A stretch of 64,000 nt of DNA from Gaertneriomyces semiglobifer (lineage: Eukaryota > Chytridiomycota > Chytridiomycetes > Spizellomycetales > Spizellomycetaceae), in NCBI GenBank assembly GCA_025558075.1, contig JAHLKF010000018.1, positions 1-64,000 on the forward strand. Reading direction: 5' to 3'. Of the stretch, positions 34,732-46,224 are shown piece after piece (the first letter of the stretch is position 1; every line of letters starts with the position of its first letter). The notes beneath the pieces are model-generated. The model saw only the letters and a list, made by a program, of their open reading frames with translations. It did not search any database and was not told the DNA's origin. A program made the position numbers and the translations under genes.

Positions 34732-35336
34732 TCATTTTCTGACTCCGATCACTCCACAGGCGGCCCGAGGACCTGCATTACCATTCTTGAGGCTCTCCGG
34801 GTTATCGGGGTTTCTTCCAAGGTCATCCTGGCCTTCGTGCACAACAATACTACGACTGGAAGGCAGCGCACTTGAGAAGCAGCCCGTGGTAGTGCACTGG
34901 CACAACACATACTTACCCAATGATTGAGTATGGGCCAGTGAGCTTCACGACGTGATCTTCCAAAGCAAAGATGGTGGGCTTTTCAACGCCGGTTGAAGTA
35001 ATATTGCCGAAATCGCCTACGTGCCGTTTGTCCGCAGGGTCCTTTGGAGCGCCATGAGTCGTGTTCGTAGGATTGTAATGGGCACCAGCGGATGTGCAAC
35101 CATTCGTCAGGTCGCCGAAGTCACTAGCGAGAAATGTGAGCAGGTGCAACTAGTGTGAATTGCCATTTCTTGCGATCTTACTGGATATGGAAGCCATGCT
35201 CGCCGGCAGGTAAATTGTGAATTGTTGCCTGGATTTTGACTGGACCGTTTGCATCGGACTGTTCGAAGATCACAGTGCCATGAACGCCTTTGATAGTGTC
35301 ACCACGAAGCACAGCAACTGCTTGAATGGGAGACAT
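34732..35336 (-). CDS. SOD1: Copper/zinc superoxide dismutase
   Basis: Three exons, 35336-35182, 35123-34917 and 34855-34732, coding 161 residues. The enzyme converts superoxide to hydrogen peroxide and oxygen. Metal-site sequence is present: [23 protein letters not shown] with the following [13 protein letters not shown], and [13 protein letters not shown], then [11 protein letters not shown]. The ATG has A at -3. About 85 bp upstream is another minus-strand frame starting MAGLSQRALVVVSAKRAAG that might be an unrelated leader exon. I found no in-frame splice joining it. Codon 1 as given yields a cytosolic enzyme of normal size. Confidence 0.95.
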
Positions 35337-36118
35337 GATTGTGACAGTCGGTACGACAAGGTTTGGGACAGAGATATAATCTTTTTCACAATGCTTTCTT
35401 CGTTGACAAGCTCAGGGACACTATAAGAGACAGGAAGACCGGGCGGCTGGAGCAGCAGGAAAGCCAACCGGTAGCATATATAGCTGGGAAACATTCGTAG
35501 GGTCTGAGGCTTTGGGAGCTCCGGCTCCTGACTCACCACTCGTTCCTGCAGCTCGTTTTGCTGACACTACTACCAATGCCCTTTGACTCAATCCCGCCAT
35601 GATGCATCTAGGTGCTCGCCACACCAAATAGAGTGCACATTGGCAGAACTATATACATGGCTGCTCTAATGCATCGGCCGAAGCAAGAGTTTCTCACGCA
35701 GCGGTCGTATACTGAAAAGGCTTGGTACCTCAGGTTTGGCAGAAGCAACATCCACAGCAGCCCTCCACGCAACAACCAGTTGGAAGCACTCCTGGCTGCG
35801 AACGAACGATGCCTCGCCGTTGTATTTGACTGACAGTTTTGTCGACCGACGACGGCATCTTAACCCGCGGTGCGCATCTCAGCACAAACGACGCGTCGAA
35901 CGACGAAGACCTTCATTTGCGCTCGGGTGGACCAGGTCAGCGTAAATTCTCATTCCGACAGCGACAGAGATAATGCGAATGCGGACTACGTAGCCGGCAA
36001 TGTGCTGATGCCCTTTCTCCGAATTGGGGAGAGCTTGAAGGCGGGCTACTCTTAAGCTACTCTTAAATTTGCTCACGTTTCAATATTGCTCTCAGGCGAG
36101 CGTGCTAACTTGCCAATT
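35337..36118. other. Divergent intergenic region between SOD1 and the PH-like gene
   Basis: About 780 bp. A minus-strand frame near 35421-35600 (starting MAGLSQRALVVVSAKRAAG) and a plus frame at 35870-36055 both look protein-like. Neither can be joined to its neighbour or matched to a family. The + strand holds a possible acceptor (CTCTCAG at 36089-36095) just before the next gene, so an upstream exon of that gene may lie here. Confidence 0.4.
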
Positions 36119-37852
36119 ATGCTGCGACCTACGTCTGTCATCGAGTCGAATCTCAAGGATGGGATGCTTGCTGTTCAAAAGCAAAGAAGACGGAAGAAAG
36201 TGGGTTCGCCGTACACACAGTCGAACCTGGACAAAAAGCTTTTGCGCCGAATTCTACTCTGCCATCCCACCGACACAAATGAGCTTTTTCCGGTGATCCA
36301 GAAACTTTTCCCGCAGACAAGCCCAGACCTGCGCAGCAAACTAGAGCCGCATGACTACATCGTCGCCGCGCTCGGGTACATGGCAAAGGCATTTATCAAG
36401 CACTCACCGGTTTTGATTATATGTCCACAAGAAGGGTGAGCTGGGAATTTCTTACTTGAACAGCGGGACCTGGTGAGAACACTGTGCTAATGGCTTAAAT
36501 GTAGCGATGAGGTCGACATGAAACCCGAGTTCATTGAACTCTGCGACGTGGAAACGCTTTACGATGAAGTTCAGCTACGACGCACCTGCACGTTTGCGTT
36601 AGATGTTCGCAAAACAACGCAAGGGCTCTTGGAGTCGTACACACTTCATTTTCGTGCGACCTATTCCTTCGAATACACCTCTTGGCTGGCAGCTTTGCAG
36701 AAAGCTATGTATGGCTGTCGCCATCCAAAGCTCACAACCCCAAAGCTTCCGCGGCAGCTTACTGAGAGAGCGTCTACTGTATTCTCAGAGGAATCAATGG
36801 CTTACAGTTTTGGTCGCAAACAAACCCTTGTGCAACGACACTCAACATTTGACTTACGTGTGCTCCAAGGAACAGTGAAGCAGAAACAAGGTCAAGCCCA
36901 GCAGGAATATGAAGATTGTTCGCCGGTTGTTAGGTCACACGGTGTACAAGCCCACACTGGTGACAAAGGCGCGTACGAAGGCAGACTTGATCGCGGCTTC
37001 CCAACCTCGCCACATCCAACTCCATGTAGGAAGCTCGAGTATGATGGTCCGATCCAGTTGGAGCAGGAGCAGGGTTCAAAGAAAATTCTTACTGACGACG
37101 AGCAACGCGTCCTGGAGCATCACCTCAATTATCGAGATGGGGAAGAATTCTCCTTTGTCAGCGGGAAACAGGACGTTATCAACCTTGAAGCCAACAGATG
37201 GGCTCCCGCTCGCCAACCTCCTCCTCGCGTCTCAAGCAGGCCTGTCCGTCTGCCTTCCGTAAGAAGAGTCTCGTGGTGTGGTGGCCATGGTGAGGAAGGT
37301 TTACAAACACTACTGCGGGACTATGGGCTGCCGTCGACCCTTTCGAGCCGTCCTCGTGCAATGGCCGCGCGCAGTACTATGGACCATGACGATAATGACA
37401 GGACTCCGGTCGACCAATGCGTAACGAATGAAACAGTTGCCAGTGCAGACGCCTTGTCGACTGTAGCGACTTGGGGCTCGGATGCGGGGGATGTCGCTGA
37501 AGCTGAGATCATCGAAGATACGGTGCAAGCGCCGGAGCAGCTAGGCCAGCCTCTCCCGAAGGAACAGCAAAACCGCGATTCAGGAATTGGTTCGTCTATT
37601 TACAGCAGGGCATCAGTGGAAGCCACAAGTGATCGCGCAGCCAACGAGGCGAATTTGTCCCCAACAAGGCATATGCAATACTTTCGACGCGAATCGCGAG
37701 ATCAACAGCGCATCCGCCCATCCTATTCGAATGTGTCCCGTCCAGTGTCATTAAATGACGCGCCCCTCTGCCGTGCACAAGCATTTGCCTTACCAAACAA
37801 GGCCGATGATTACAGAAAGCTGAACTCGTCTTTCTGGTCAATCTTGCCCTAA
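36119..37852 (+). CDS. Uncharacterised protein with a PH-like N-terminal half
   Basis: Exons 36119-36435 and 36505-37852 give 554 residues. I do not recognise the family. After a basic stretch (QKQRRRKKVGS) the segment at about 75-200 alternates beta strands and ends in a helix with the typical PH-domain tail (LHFRATYSFEYTSWLAALQKAM), so a PH fold is likely. The second half is long, polar and probably disordered, with many Ser, Arg and Gln, and ends FWSILP. The ATG at 36119 is the first in frame after a plausible acceptor, so an upstream exon may be missing. Membrane or signalling function would be a guess. Confidence 0.65.
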
Positions 37853-38105
37853 CGGCGTTCACCTCCGCCTATTATAGCAACTGATGATGTTGATCGGACT
37901 ACCGTGTGGTCCGTTCAGAAGGATCGTTGGATATCTCGGCGAGCGATATAATGTGTCTTCGGTAGGCTTCGCGTGTCATTTAGATAGCTTAGGTAGTACA
38001 GTAAGCAGTAAACAGTCTACAGACTCTCCAACAAACACATAGCAGATCATGTACGGTAGTATTGCGCGTTATGTACAAATGGGTCCTTGAACAACATGAA
38101 AATTG

Positions 38106-39562
38106 TTACTCCTGCACACACCCGGTTGTTCTCCGATTCTCATTTGCGTGCAGGAACGTGGCCAAAGGCAAGTCGTCTTCGTCGCGGTTTTCCTCGGTAG
38201 CACTGGGGACTCCGTCATTCCTCGGCAGTGTAGAAATTGCCAATCTTTGAATGGGTCTTGGTGGGAAGATGTCGTTGGGAAAGTGGTAATAGCTGCAAGC
38301 CCTCTCGGCTATCACGGGGGTCATTTCCGGCGCCGAGTCCGTTTGAAGATGCTCCTGCATTTTAGCTCTTTTTCGGCCAATACGAACGCGGGTATGATAT
38401 ACATGTATAAACAGGAGTGCGCTTAAAGTGATGTGAAATACCAACTAACAAAAAGAAATGAAATTAGGTCTTTCGGTCGTGCGAATATGAGGGAGCGAAG
38501 CGAAAGCAAAAACTTACCATCCCTGCCCAAGCACCAACCCTCCACGTGCATGCATCTTCACTCATCCCGCATTGCTCTCTATCAGCATATTGAGCAACCC
38601 GCATTCCAGCGACGGGCCACCGGACTACTTCCATGAGGTACATAAATGGACCTGCAGGGAAGTTGTCATCCAGTAAGCCAATTGACTCCTCTTCAGCGTC
38701 GCTCATACGGTCCTCCCATGAGATGAAGAGTGCCAAGGCGACTGTATCCATGATCACGCGCATCAAGTACATAGTCGCATAGAAGGCCTGCCCGATCAGT
38801 CGCTGGCGTGAAGAGATGCACGCGCGCCCGTGACCGGCAAGGAAGACATATATGAAAGGCAAAATGACGGGCAGAGGTGAAAATGACTTTGGATGCGTGG
38901 TCAGGCGTGCGAGTGTCATAAACAATAGGATGAAAGTGAGGAGCTGCAAAGAATGAGGGAGATCAGCCACAAACGGTTTGTGAAATTCACGCAGTATTTG
39001 GTAAACTTACCACATCCAAAGTCGCAATTAATATCACCCACCAGCTCACACTTCCGCATGTTCTGATGCCCTTTCTCATATGGTGATGGCTAGCCGGATC
39101 TTCACCGTCACTCTCTTCATCATATATCGGCGGAGGCCCTGACTCCAAATAAGGTGGTGGCTGGTCAATAATAAGTAATGGATGTGGATCTGGGCGTTGC
39201 AAATCAAATGCTCGACGAGAAGTATTTGATGATCCTCTGCTAATGGGCGGCCGCATCTCTCTGTGGGTGAGTTGTGGCTGTCGAGACGGCGCGCGGCTCA
39301 GTGTTCCGCCAAAACGGACCAGGGGCATGGGGGTAGTAGGAGAACCATGGCAAAGTGCTCCAGATCTGTTCAGGACATGCAATCTCGGCAGCGTAGCGGC
39401 TGCTGCCGAAGTTCGGGCGGGCTCCGGCATACGAGGATTCGTTAAGGAAGATGATGATGAACTGATTGGATACGGTTCGTCAACGTCATCTAGATCATCC
39501 ATTTGCAGCATTGTTAAAGCGTACGGGGCTGTCGGTGCCTTTCCATCGTGCGGTCCAACCAT
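38106..39562 (-). CDS. Membrane protein with two PPxY motifs
   Basis: Three exons, 39562-39011, 38943-38518 and 38444-38106, coding 438 residues. The first 150 residues are disordered, Ser/Pro-rich, and contain DQPPPYLES and GPPPIYDEE, two PPxY motifs eight residues apart that bind WW domains of Rsp5/Nedd4-type ubiquitin ligases. Membrane segments follow: WWVILIATLDV joined by the splice to LLTFILLFMTLA, then PVILPFIYVFLAG, then a region LMRVIMDTVALALFISW, and a last one around ITLSALLFIHVY. The tail is basic then acidic. The family is not recognised. It could be an adaptor or a cargo receptor of a ubiquitin ligase; that is inference from the motifs only. Confidence 0.7.
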
Positions 39563-40409
39563 GTTGCTGCTCAAACTACCTAGTTCTGCTATTCTGCTGC
39601 TCCTGTTGTTGAGTTCACAATCGCATCTCTTCTACTCCTACCATAACTGCTCTCTATAACTGAAATTTCGATCGTTCTACATAGTGCCAATGGTGACATT
39701 CTGGAAGCACCTCCCGGGCCCGTCCACCGCATCAAATTTCTCCAAAACGCGTTCGTCTCGACGTTGAGCGGAGGCAACGTCAGCAGTTCCAAACGCGCAA
39801 GTGGCACAGTCATGGCATCTAAGGTCGTCGCCAAACGTGAACAGCCTTGTCTGGCAATGAACAAGAGCCAAGAGACGCAGAGACCGAGAAGCAGAGACAG
39901 AGAGGCAAAAGGAGGGAGAGAACGTCCACAGATATGGATACCCAATCTCCCGTTCTACGTCGTCAGGAATTGCTCAATGTTAACCATTGCATAGAAGGTC
40001 GTTCTGTACCAGGCATTGCGCGGTCCGTCTGTGCATTAGGGCAATGCAGGCGATCTAGTTTTGAAGAAATGACACGCAGGGTTTCAGCTTTGCGAACTGA
40101 GTTCCGCGGTGCGAAACCATATCTTTGACCTCGCCAGACAGCTCGCACCTGGCTTCATTCTGTGTATATGGATGCCGCGCATAATGCACAAAAGAAGCAG
40201 GCTTGACGATTCAACGTCTCGTCTGCCCTTCATCCATAACAACGGAGCAGCGCAAGCTTCCGTATTCAATGGTTTGAACGCCGCAGAAATATTCTCACGA
40301 CGGCTCGCGACAGCCGTCCAGACCACGTCTTGCATGACTGTGCCGCCCGTGAAATGGCAGATGGGATTTGCGACTGTTGAGGTTCTTTGAAGGTGCTCAC
40401 AACAGCAAC
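39563..40409. other. Divergent intergenic region upstream of the PPxY gene and the Clr2-like gene
   Basis: About 850 bp. A minus frame (39589-39945, 118 codons) begins with a hydrophobic stretch, and a plus frame of 93 codons ends at 40390 just before the Clr2-like start. Neither matches a known family or joins in frame to a neighbour. They are left uncalled. Confidence 0.4.
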
Positions 40410-42773
40410 ATGGTCTCGGTGCGAAGGTTGGTAGACATCCCGCTGCCAGAGTACTCGGATGGTGATCAGAGCGTCTGGCCCGATATACTTCCACCTGAGG
40501 ATGTGCTATCACAACCCTCGGCGTCCCAACTGCCTACGTCCCAGCCTGCTACTCCGTCTGGCAGAGAGCAGAAGCCGTACTACCATGTTTCTGAGACTCG
40601 CTTGAACTCCTTCCTTTCGAAAGTATCAGCCCCCCTCCGAGAGTACTACACGCAGTATCCCAATCGGTATTCTATTGTTGGTCCCGTATGAAGCATCTCA
40701 GAGGCAGGTGTCACTCACTCTCAGATGGACTAACCTTGTAGATGCCCTGCTCTGAAAGGATTGAACGATGCACGCATTGAAATTAGCGCAGCCGCAAGGA
40801 TACCCGAGATGCCAGCTGGCTACGTCCTGGTTGAACAACGACGCACCAATAAGGATGGTACCAGATCAAAGCACATTGACGTATACATCTTCGGACACCC
40901 AAGGTAATTAAGCTCAAGCTCTTCCTGCGGTACAGCAATGAATTGCTGATTGCTCTTTACCAGCGGATCCAAATTCCGTTCTACTCACGAATTCATACCA
41001 CATTTGCTTTGGCTTGCGATGACCGAAACGCGAGACCATGCTGAGTGCACATGTAAATTGTGTCCAAATTATGTGAGACGGCAAGGCACCCCAGCCTCCG
41101 TTCAACGATCTTCGGCGAAATCGTTCATCGATTTGGTCACACCACCGATGGAGCTGAAACCCACGCCTGTCAAACGGAAAGCCATGGCCCGCAAATCTGG
41201 CGCGGGAACGCCTGGTACGCCGTCGAATCAACCATTGAAGCAGACCATTGCTGTTGACAACGATGATCCGATTACTGTCATTTCGCCAAAACTGCCATCG
41301 GAAAAGACATATTCGCACTCTGGTGATGTTGTGGGAAGCTCTTTGGCCGAAATTATGGCGAAGAACAGTTCCACAACACCGTCTAACAGCCAGAAGACTG
41401 ATGCGCACTCCGGCGGCCTGCCGTCTAATAGAGTCGCTCTATCGGTTCCACACCTAAACGCGTTACCCGGCAGCTCTCCTAGAAATACCCCGTTGAGAGC
41501 AAAACTCCCCAGCGGGAAACGTAGGCAGGTGGAGACTTTGATTTTCGATTCGCCAACACCTTCCTCCTTAATCCGTCCTACCAAACGCCGGATTGATGTC
41601 GTTCCGGACAGTATTGCTGGTCCGTCGAAGGAGAAGCGTATGAACGCTGTACATGCTATCAGTTCAGCGCCCGTAATTGTTGACGTCGACTCTTCTAGTC
41701 CTACGATACCCTCTACTGATAATTCAGCTGCTAGCGCGACCCCTGTGATTGAGATTGCCGAGCCTTCATCAGGAGCAGCGGCAATGGACCACCTTCGATC
41801 TCATACATATCGCAACGGAGACATTGTATGGATTCGCACGTGGCTGTTGTTGAATCCGACTCGACAAACGCTGACGGTCCCTCCAGTGGGCGCAGAGCCG
41901 GAGTTTGAGTTGGATTTAAATGAGATGCAGCAGGGCCTGACGTACTGGCCTGCTGTTGTGGAGGAGCAAATCTCGGATACCAGTCTTATGACGGAGATTT
42001 GGGCACCACCGCTATTCATGCGATATCAGGGAGAGAACATGAAATTACTGCCGACCCACGTTTTTGCAGACGTGTCGACGATTCCCGGGTTAAATTCAAT
42101 TTTTGGTTACAAGATGAAACTTGCCGGTAGTGATAAGGAATTCTTTACCTTGGAGGAGTATGTAATACCTTATGCTCATCACCGTGCACCGGAGAGTGTG
42201 CGACTTGGTCAAGGCAAGTTAGATCGGGTGAAGGCGGTAGCAAACGACAAGGTATTGGAGTCATATTTACAAGTGATACAAACGGTGGAGATTTTCGCAG
42301 CACAGACTTTGCGACTTGTGAGTCGATCACCGACAACAGGACAAAGTGCGACTGTACCGGCATCATGGGATGAATGCCAAATTGGAGCCGAACGCATCAA
42401 GGTGGGTGACCTGATGCGGGTGCGGCAAGGGTCGACTGGGATGGGTTCAAAAGCAGCGCTGGACTTGAAGGTGGACTTGATGCGTCTTACTCGCATTCAG
42501 TGGAGCAAAGATAGACCTGTTGAGTTTGTGGGAGTTCCGGCATTTCCCATCTTTTCTGGAGACAGAACTGATCCGTCCTATTTTCGACGCAAAAGGATGA
42601 TTGCGGAGACCAAACTTTGCATTGAAAGCGAGTTTGTGATTAAAACGGATGGCCCGGAGAAGCGGTTTGAACTGCAAGATATTCTAGGCAAGTTCCATCC
42701 GAGCTGGCCTTATGGCGACAGCAGAAGTGGGCCGTTGAAGGCCAAAGTGCAGTTTGTCACGCGTGGAGCGTGA
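40410..42773 (+). CDS. Clr2-like transcription-silencing protein
   Basis: Exons 40410-40666, 40742-40903 and 40964-42773 give 742 residues. The rebuilt stretch SGSKFRSTHEFIPHLLWLAM, then CTCKLCPN, is the cryptic-loci-regulator-2 N-terminal signature (FRS..EF.PHL.WL, C.CKLC). A long Ser/Pro/Thr-rich middle follows (about 180-380). The C-terminal half is beta-rich (YRNGDIVWIRTWLLLN, YWPAVVEEQ, FEMOUS-like strands absent; ends FHPSWPYGDSRSG). In fission yeast Clr2 belongs to SHREC, the histone-deacetylase and remodeller complex of heterochromatin. The first donor (GTATTC after the codon pair for PNR) is the only one that keeps frame, so that junction is less sure. Confidence 0.8.
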
Positions 42774-44240
42774 TTGCGGATTTCTCTGCAAGTAGCATTT
42801 ACCACCAGCATATGTTACGCGTCAATACAATGTTGAAATTGAGCATACAAAGTGTTGTGCCATATCATAGTATAAATTTCAATTTAGCCGAACGGAATTC
42901 ACATTTCAAAGCAACTTTAAGCATGGGCTCTTGGATCGCTTGGATCCATGGGTACCGGCGGTCGGCCGTTTCCTTTTTGAGCGGGCAGTTGACGGCTTTT
43001 CGCGCCGCAACGCGTCTCAAAAAAGGTGTGACGTGGATCCCTTTTCAAAGCCGAGGGGAAGTTTTTCCCCGCGGGGCCCCTTTTTGGTTCGGCCGACCGC
43101 GTGTTTTCCCGCTGAGCTATTCGTTAAATACGATTTAAAAGCAAAGCAAGCGCTTGTCCAAGACCTAGTGCGAAAACAGTAGGACACTCCAGAACTACTA
43201 CTACTACTGCAACAGCCAGCCAAGGACAGCTTACAGCATTGCACAACATCCCACTACCACGTACGCGCATTCTCCACTATTACTTGCTCCACGCACTCGC
43301 ATTCTCCTCTGAAAATGATGAACGTCCTCACACCTAATACGCTTCGCATCCTTACTCGTTACACTCCACCATCAACAGCAGTGGTGGACGAGAGGAAGGC
43401 ATCACACGTAGACTACTGTCGCATAACACCGTCGTGTTCGTCTCCGGCATCGCCGGGCTCCCATACGACGGCGCCTCCACTCGCACCCGCGGCAGACTGC
43501 AATGAAGTTTGCGGACAGGAAAAGACGCTGCGCCGGCGAGGAACACGAGTGAACCGTTGATCAAGCTGGGCGATTCCCATCATCTATTGCAGTTGGCATT
43601 TTTTTAATCATCCTTCCTGTACCATATCCTTTTATATCTATTTAATATCACGATCTGCAAATATCACGATCTGCATTATTTCTTATTTGGTAGCATTACA
43701 CTGGCCGGTTGGCGTGAGTGCCGTGGCCGTTTGCTGGCAGTGGCATCTTGATGTGCGATATCCAAGAGTCCTTTCTGGCATCTAAGACAGGCGCCGGGTA
43801 AGCGTGCTGACCAACACGCACGGCTAAATTTATATATAAACTGGAAGAAGCTGCTGGCAAATGCACCGACATATTTCACGACGAAATTTGTTATGTCCGG
43901 TTTGGCCAACGCATACAGGTAGCCATGCCAGCTATGTAACCCAACCTTACCGGTTGAGAACAAACACGCCAGATGAAACGCACAGACTGTAGAAAGATCG
44001 CCAGCCATTCATTTCTACCCTGCGCTGGCCATCTTCTTCGACGCCCACGTAGCGTTCACGTTAAAATTAACGGAGGAGAATTGTTCTGTTAGTGCGGAGT
44101 TTTATCAGCTGCCGACGAGTATTCCATAGATTAACCCTAACACTGAGATAAGATCCCGGCAACTCGCTCTCGCATTTTCCTCCTCCGCTACGATCCTCCC
44201 TACAATCTCATCATGCAGTACATCACGCATAGCTGAGAGG
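42774..44240. other. Long intergenic region between the Clr2-like gene and the mitochondrial carrier
   Basis: About 1.47 kb. It holds a GC-rich island with an inverted repeat (42958-43100), a CTA microsatellite (about 43193-43208), a minus-strand frame of 110 codons (43676-44008) and the carrier promoter. The 110-codon frame is hydrophobic in part but unmatched. No gene is called. Confidence 0.5.
42958..43100. repeat. GC-rich inverted repeat with internal hairpin
   Basis: GCGGTCGGCCG at 42958-42968 returns as its exact reverse complement at 43090-43100. Between them is a 6-bp hairpin (GGGGAA at 43055, TTCCCC at 43065) and a GCGGGGCCCC run. The block is clearly GC-richer than its flanks. Confidence 0.6.
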
Positions 44241-45498
44241 ATGTCGACGGCTTCACCAGAGGCGAAAGCGGTGACAGCTGCTTCAAAGGTCTCTGGCATT
44301 ACTCCTGAGAGATATGTCGGTTTTTTCGCCGGATTAGCGTCAGGAGCCACGAAGCTCCTGGTCGGCCACCCATTCGGTGCGTTTGGCGTCTCAAATTGCT
44401 ACGGTGTTGGAAACATGTGTTAATTGAGCAAGTACTGAAGATACGATCAAGGTCCGCATGCAAACCGAAGGTGGGCATGGGCGCTTCAACGGACCGTTAC
44501 ATTGTCTACGAACGACAATTCGAAAGGAAGGCGCACGAGCACTGTACAAAGGAGCGACACCGCCACTGCTTGGATGGGCTTTAATGGACTCGGTTCAAAT
44601 GGGATCTCTCAACAACTTCCGGCTCCTTATTCAAGGAGGCAACCCTGCTGCTAAGTTGACAATACCAGAACACGCCTTAGCAGGTCTAGGGGCTGGCATT
44701 GTTGTTTCATTCGTTGCTACCCCGGTTGAAGTTCTGAAGGGGCGATTACAAGTTCAGTATGATGCAGCAACAAGAGTGTACTCCGGGCCGGTGGATTGTG
44801 CAGCCAAGCTGGTTGGTTCTTCGGCGTTCGAGGCGGTAGCATCGTTCAGGCTACCGCCGCATTGCTTGAATGTCCTTCTCAAGCGTTGCTTTGACAGATC
44901 AAAAACAACGGGATTGGGGGCCTGTACAAAGGGCTAACTGCCTGCATACTGTTTCGCAGCTTCTTCTGGGTTTTGTGGGGATCCTATGAGGTAAGGCGCC
45001 ACTGGATAACGCTACCGCCTTGCGTATTGACGATTGATTCGGGCTAGATATACAACCGTGCATTTACCAGCTGGGGAATGTCGCCATCTTTACTCCCATT
45101 CTTCGCCGGCGGCTGTGCTGCGAATACCTTCTGGACCATCAGCTTTCCAGCGGGTAATGAGTCCTGTTCAAGCCACCTCTTGGGATGATATTGATTTTTG
45201 GCGCGGTAGATGTTGTGAAGCAACGGATGATGACGCAGCCAGATGTTAAACCGCCACTTTATCCGACGCTGAGGAGCTGCTTTGCGCATATCTACAGAAC
45301 AGGTCTGCTAGCCACCGAAAGCTCCGGCGTGACCGGTTTACTTTCGCTTTACCTTCTAACCTCGGGTACCATTTAGATGGAATCAAAGGATTTTATAGAG
45401 GGTTTACCCCTTCGTTCCTTCGCTCATTCCCTACTAATGGTGCCGCTATTTTTGTTTTTGAGACCTTGATGCGGCTAGGGAAGCGACTTGCAGAATAG
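44241..45498 (+). CDS. Mitochondrial carrier family (SLC25) transporter
   Basis: Six exons: 44241-44376, 44441-44811, 44898-44990, 45048-45153, 45210-45302 and 45377-45498, coding 306 residues. The three tandem repeats each show the carrier motif: HPFDTIKVRMQT, ATPVEVLKGRLQVQY and SFPADVVKQRMMTQ, with GLYKGLT and GFYRGFTPSFLRS in the even helices. These proteins exchange metabolites across the inner mitochondrial membrane. LYKGATPPLLGWALMDS recalls fungal basic amino-acid or carnitine-type carriers, but I cannot name the substrate. The second intron starts GTTGGT. Every junction rebuilds a carrier motif, so the gene is intact. Confidence 0.93.
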
Positions 45499-46224
45499 AA
45501 TGAATGTTCATAGAATACGATTCATCATGCATGTATGTAACGTCATTATCGTTAGGAAAAACGTTTCCAGAGCCGCCAAAAACGCGTCGTGCATCCAATC
45601 TCCGCAATCAGATCAACGTTGCATTCTCGAAATCGTTGACTGATGAGGGCTTTCACACACCTGTAAAGACGGCTGCGGAGCAACAACAGAAGGATTGAAC
45701 ATCCCTCGTCACGACACAGGCACATCTATCGAGATGATTGAAATGGATGAGTGATGTGAAAATCTGAATGTATGCAACATTTGTAGGTCTATTCAATCCG
45801 CTCATTGTTGTGCTCGAACAGCGAGCGCTCTTCATTCTAAGTGGACAATTGCCGCATATTCACTGCTGCAGTAGATTGAGGGAGATAACGATACGATGAG
45901 ATAATACTCGAACGCAAGCCCAAAAGTCCCAGGGATGCAGTTTATGAGGCGTGGCATCACTGGCTGTGTAAAATCCTTGGTCAATTAAGTCACTGTGGAG
46001 CAGAAAAAGAGGATATAAAAGATAGCATTGCTTCCTGGAGATACGACCGAATGATCGAACTCTCGAGATTTTCTCTAGCCAATAATCTCGCACGGCAATT
46101 CAGCACCTGAAAACCTGTTTTGTTTTACTAGTAGCTCTTCCTTATCCAATTGTGAAAGATGCCAGTCTCAATAAGGTAATGAGCGTATTAAGTGCGGTGG
46201 CAGTCTCTGTAAGTTCAAGGCTGA
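45499..46224. other. Intergenic region before the GBP-like gene
   Basis: About 730 bp, AT-rich. No convincing frame, RNA gene or repeat is seen. A short ATG with GT-rich sequence at 46159 could be an upstream exon of the next gene. Confidence 0.4.

Noticed and set aside
43676..44008. A 110-codon minus-strand frame upstream of the mitochondrial carrier
   Set aside because: It has a hydrophobic patch but no recognised domain, no splice support and no conserved neighbour evidence.
44105..44350. An 81-codon minus-strand frame ending in a hydrophobic tail, opposite the carrier start
   Set aside because: It overlaps the first exon of the carrier in antisense and has no other support.
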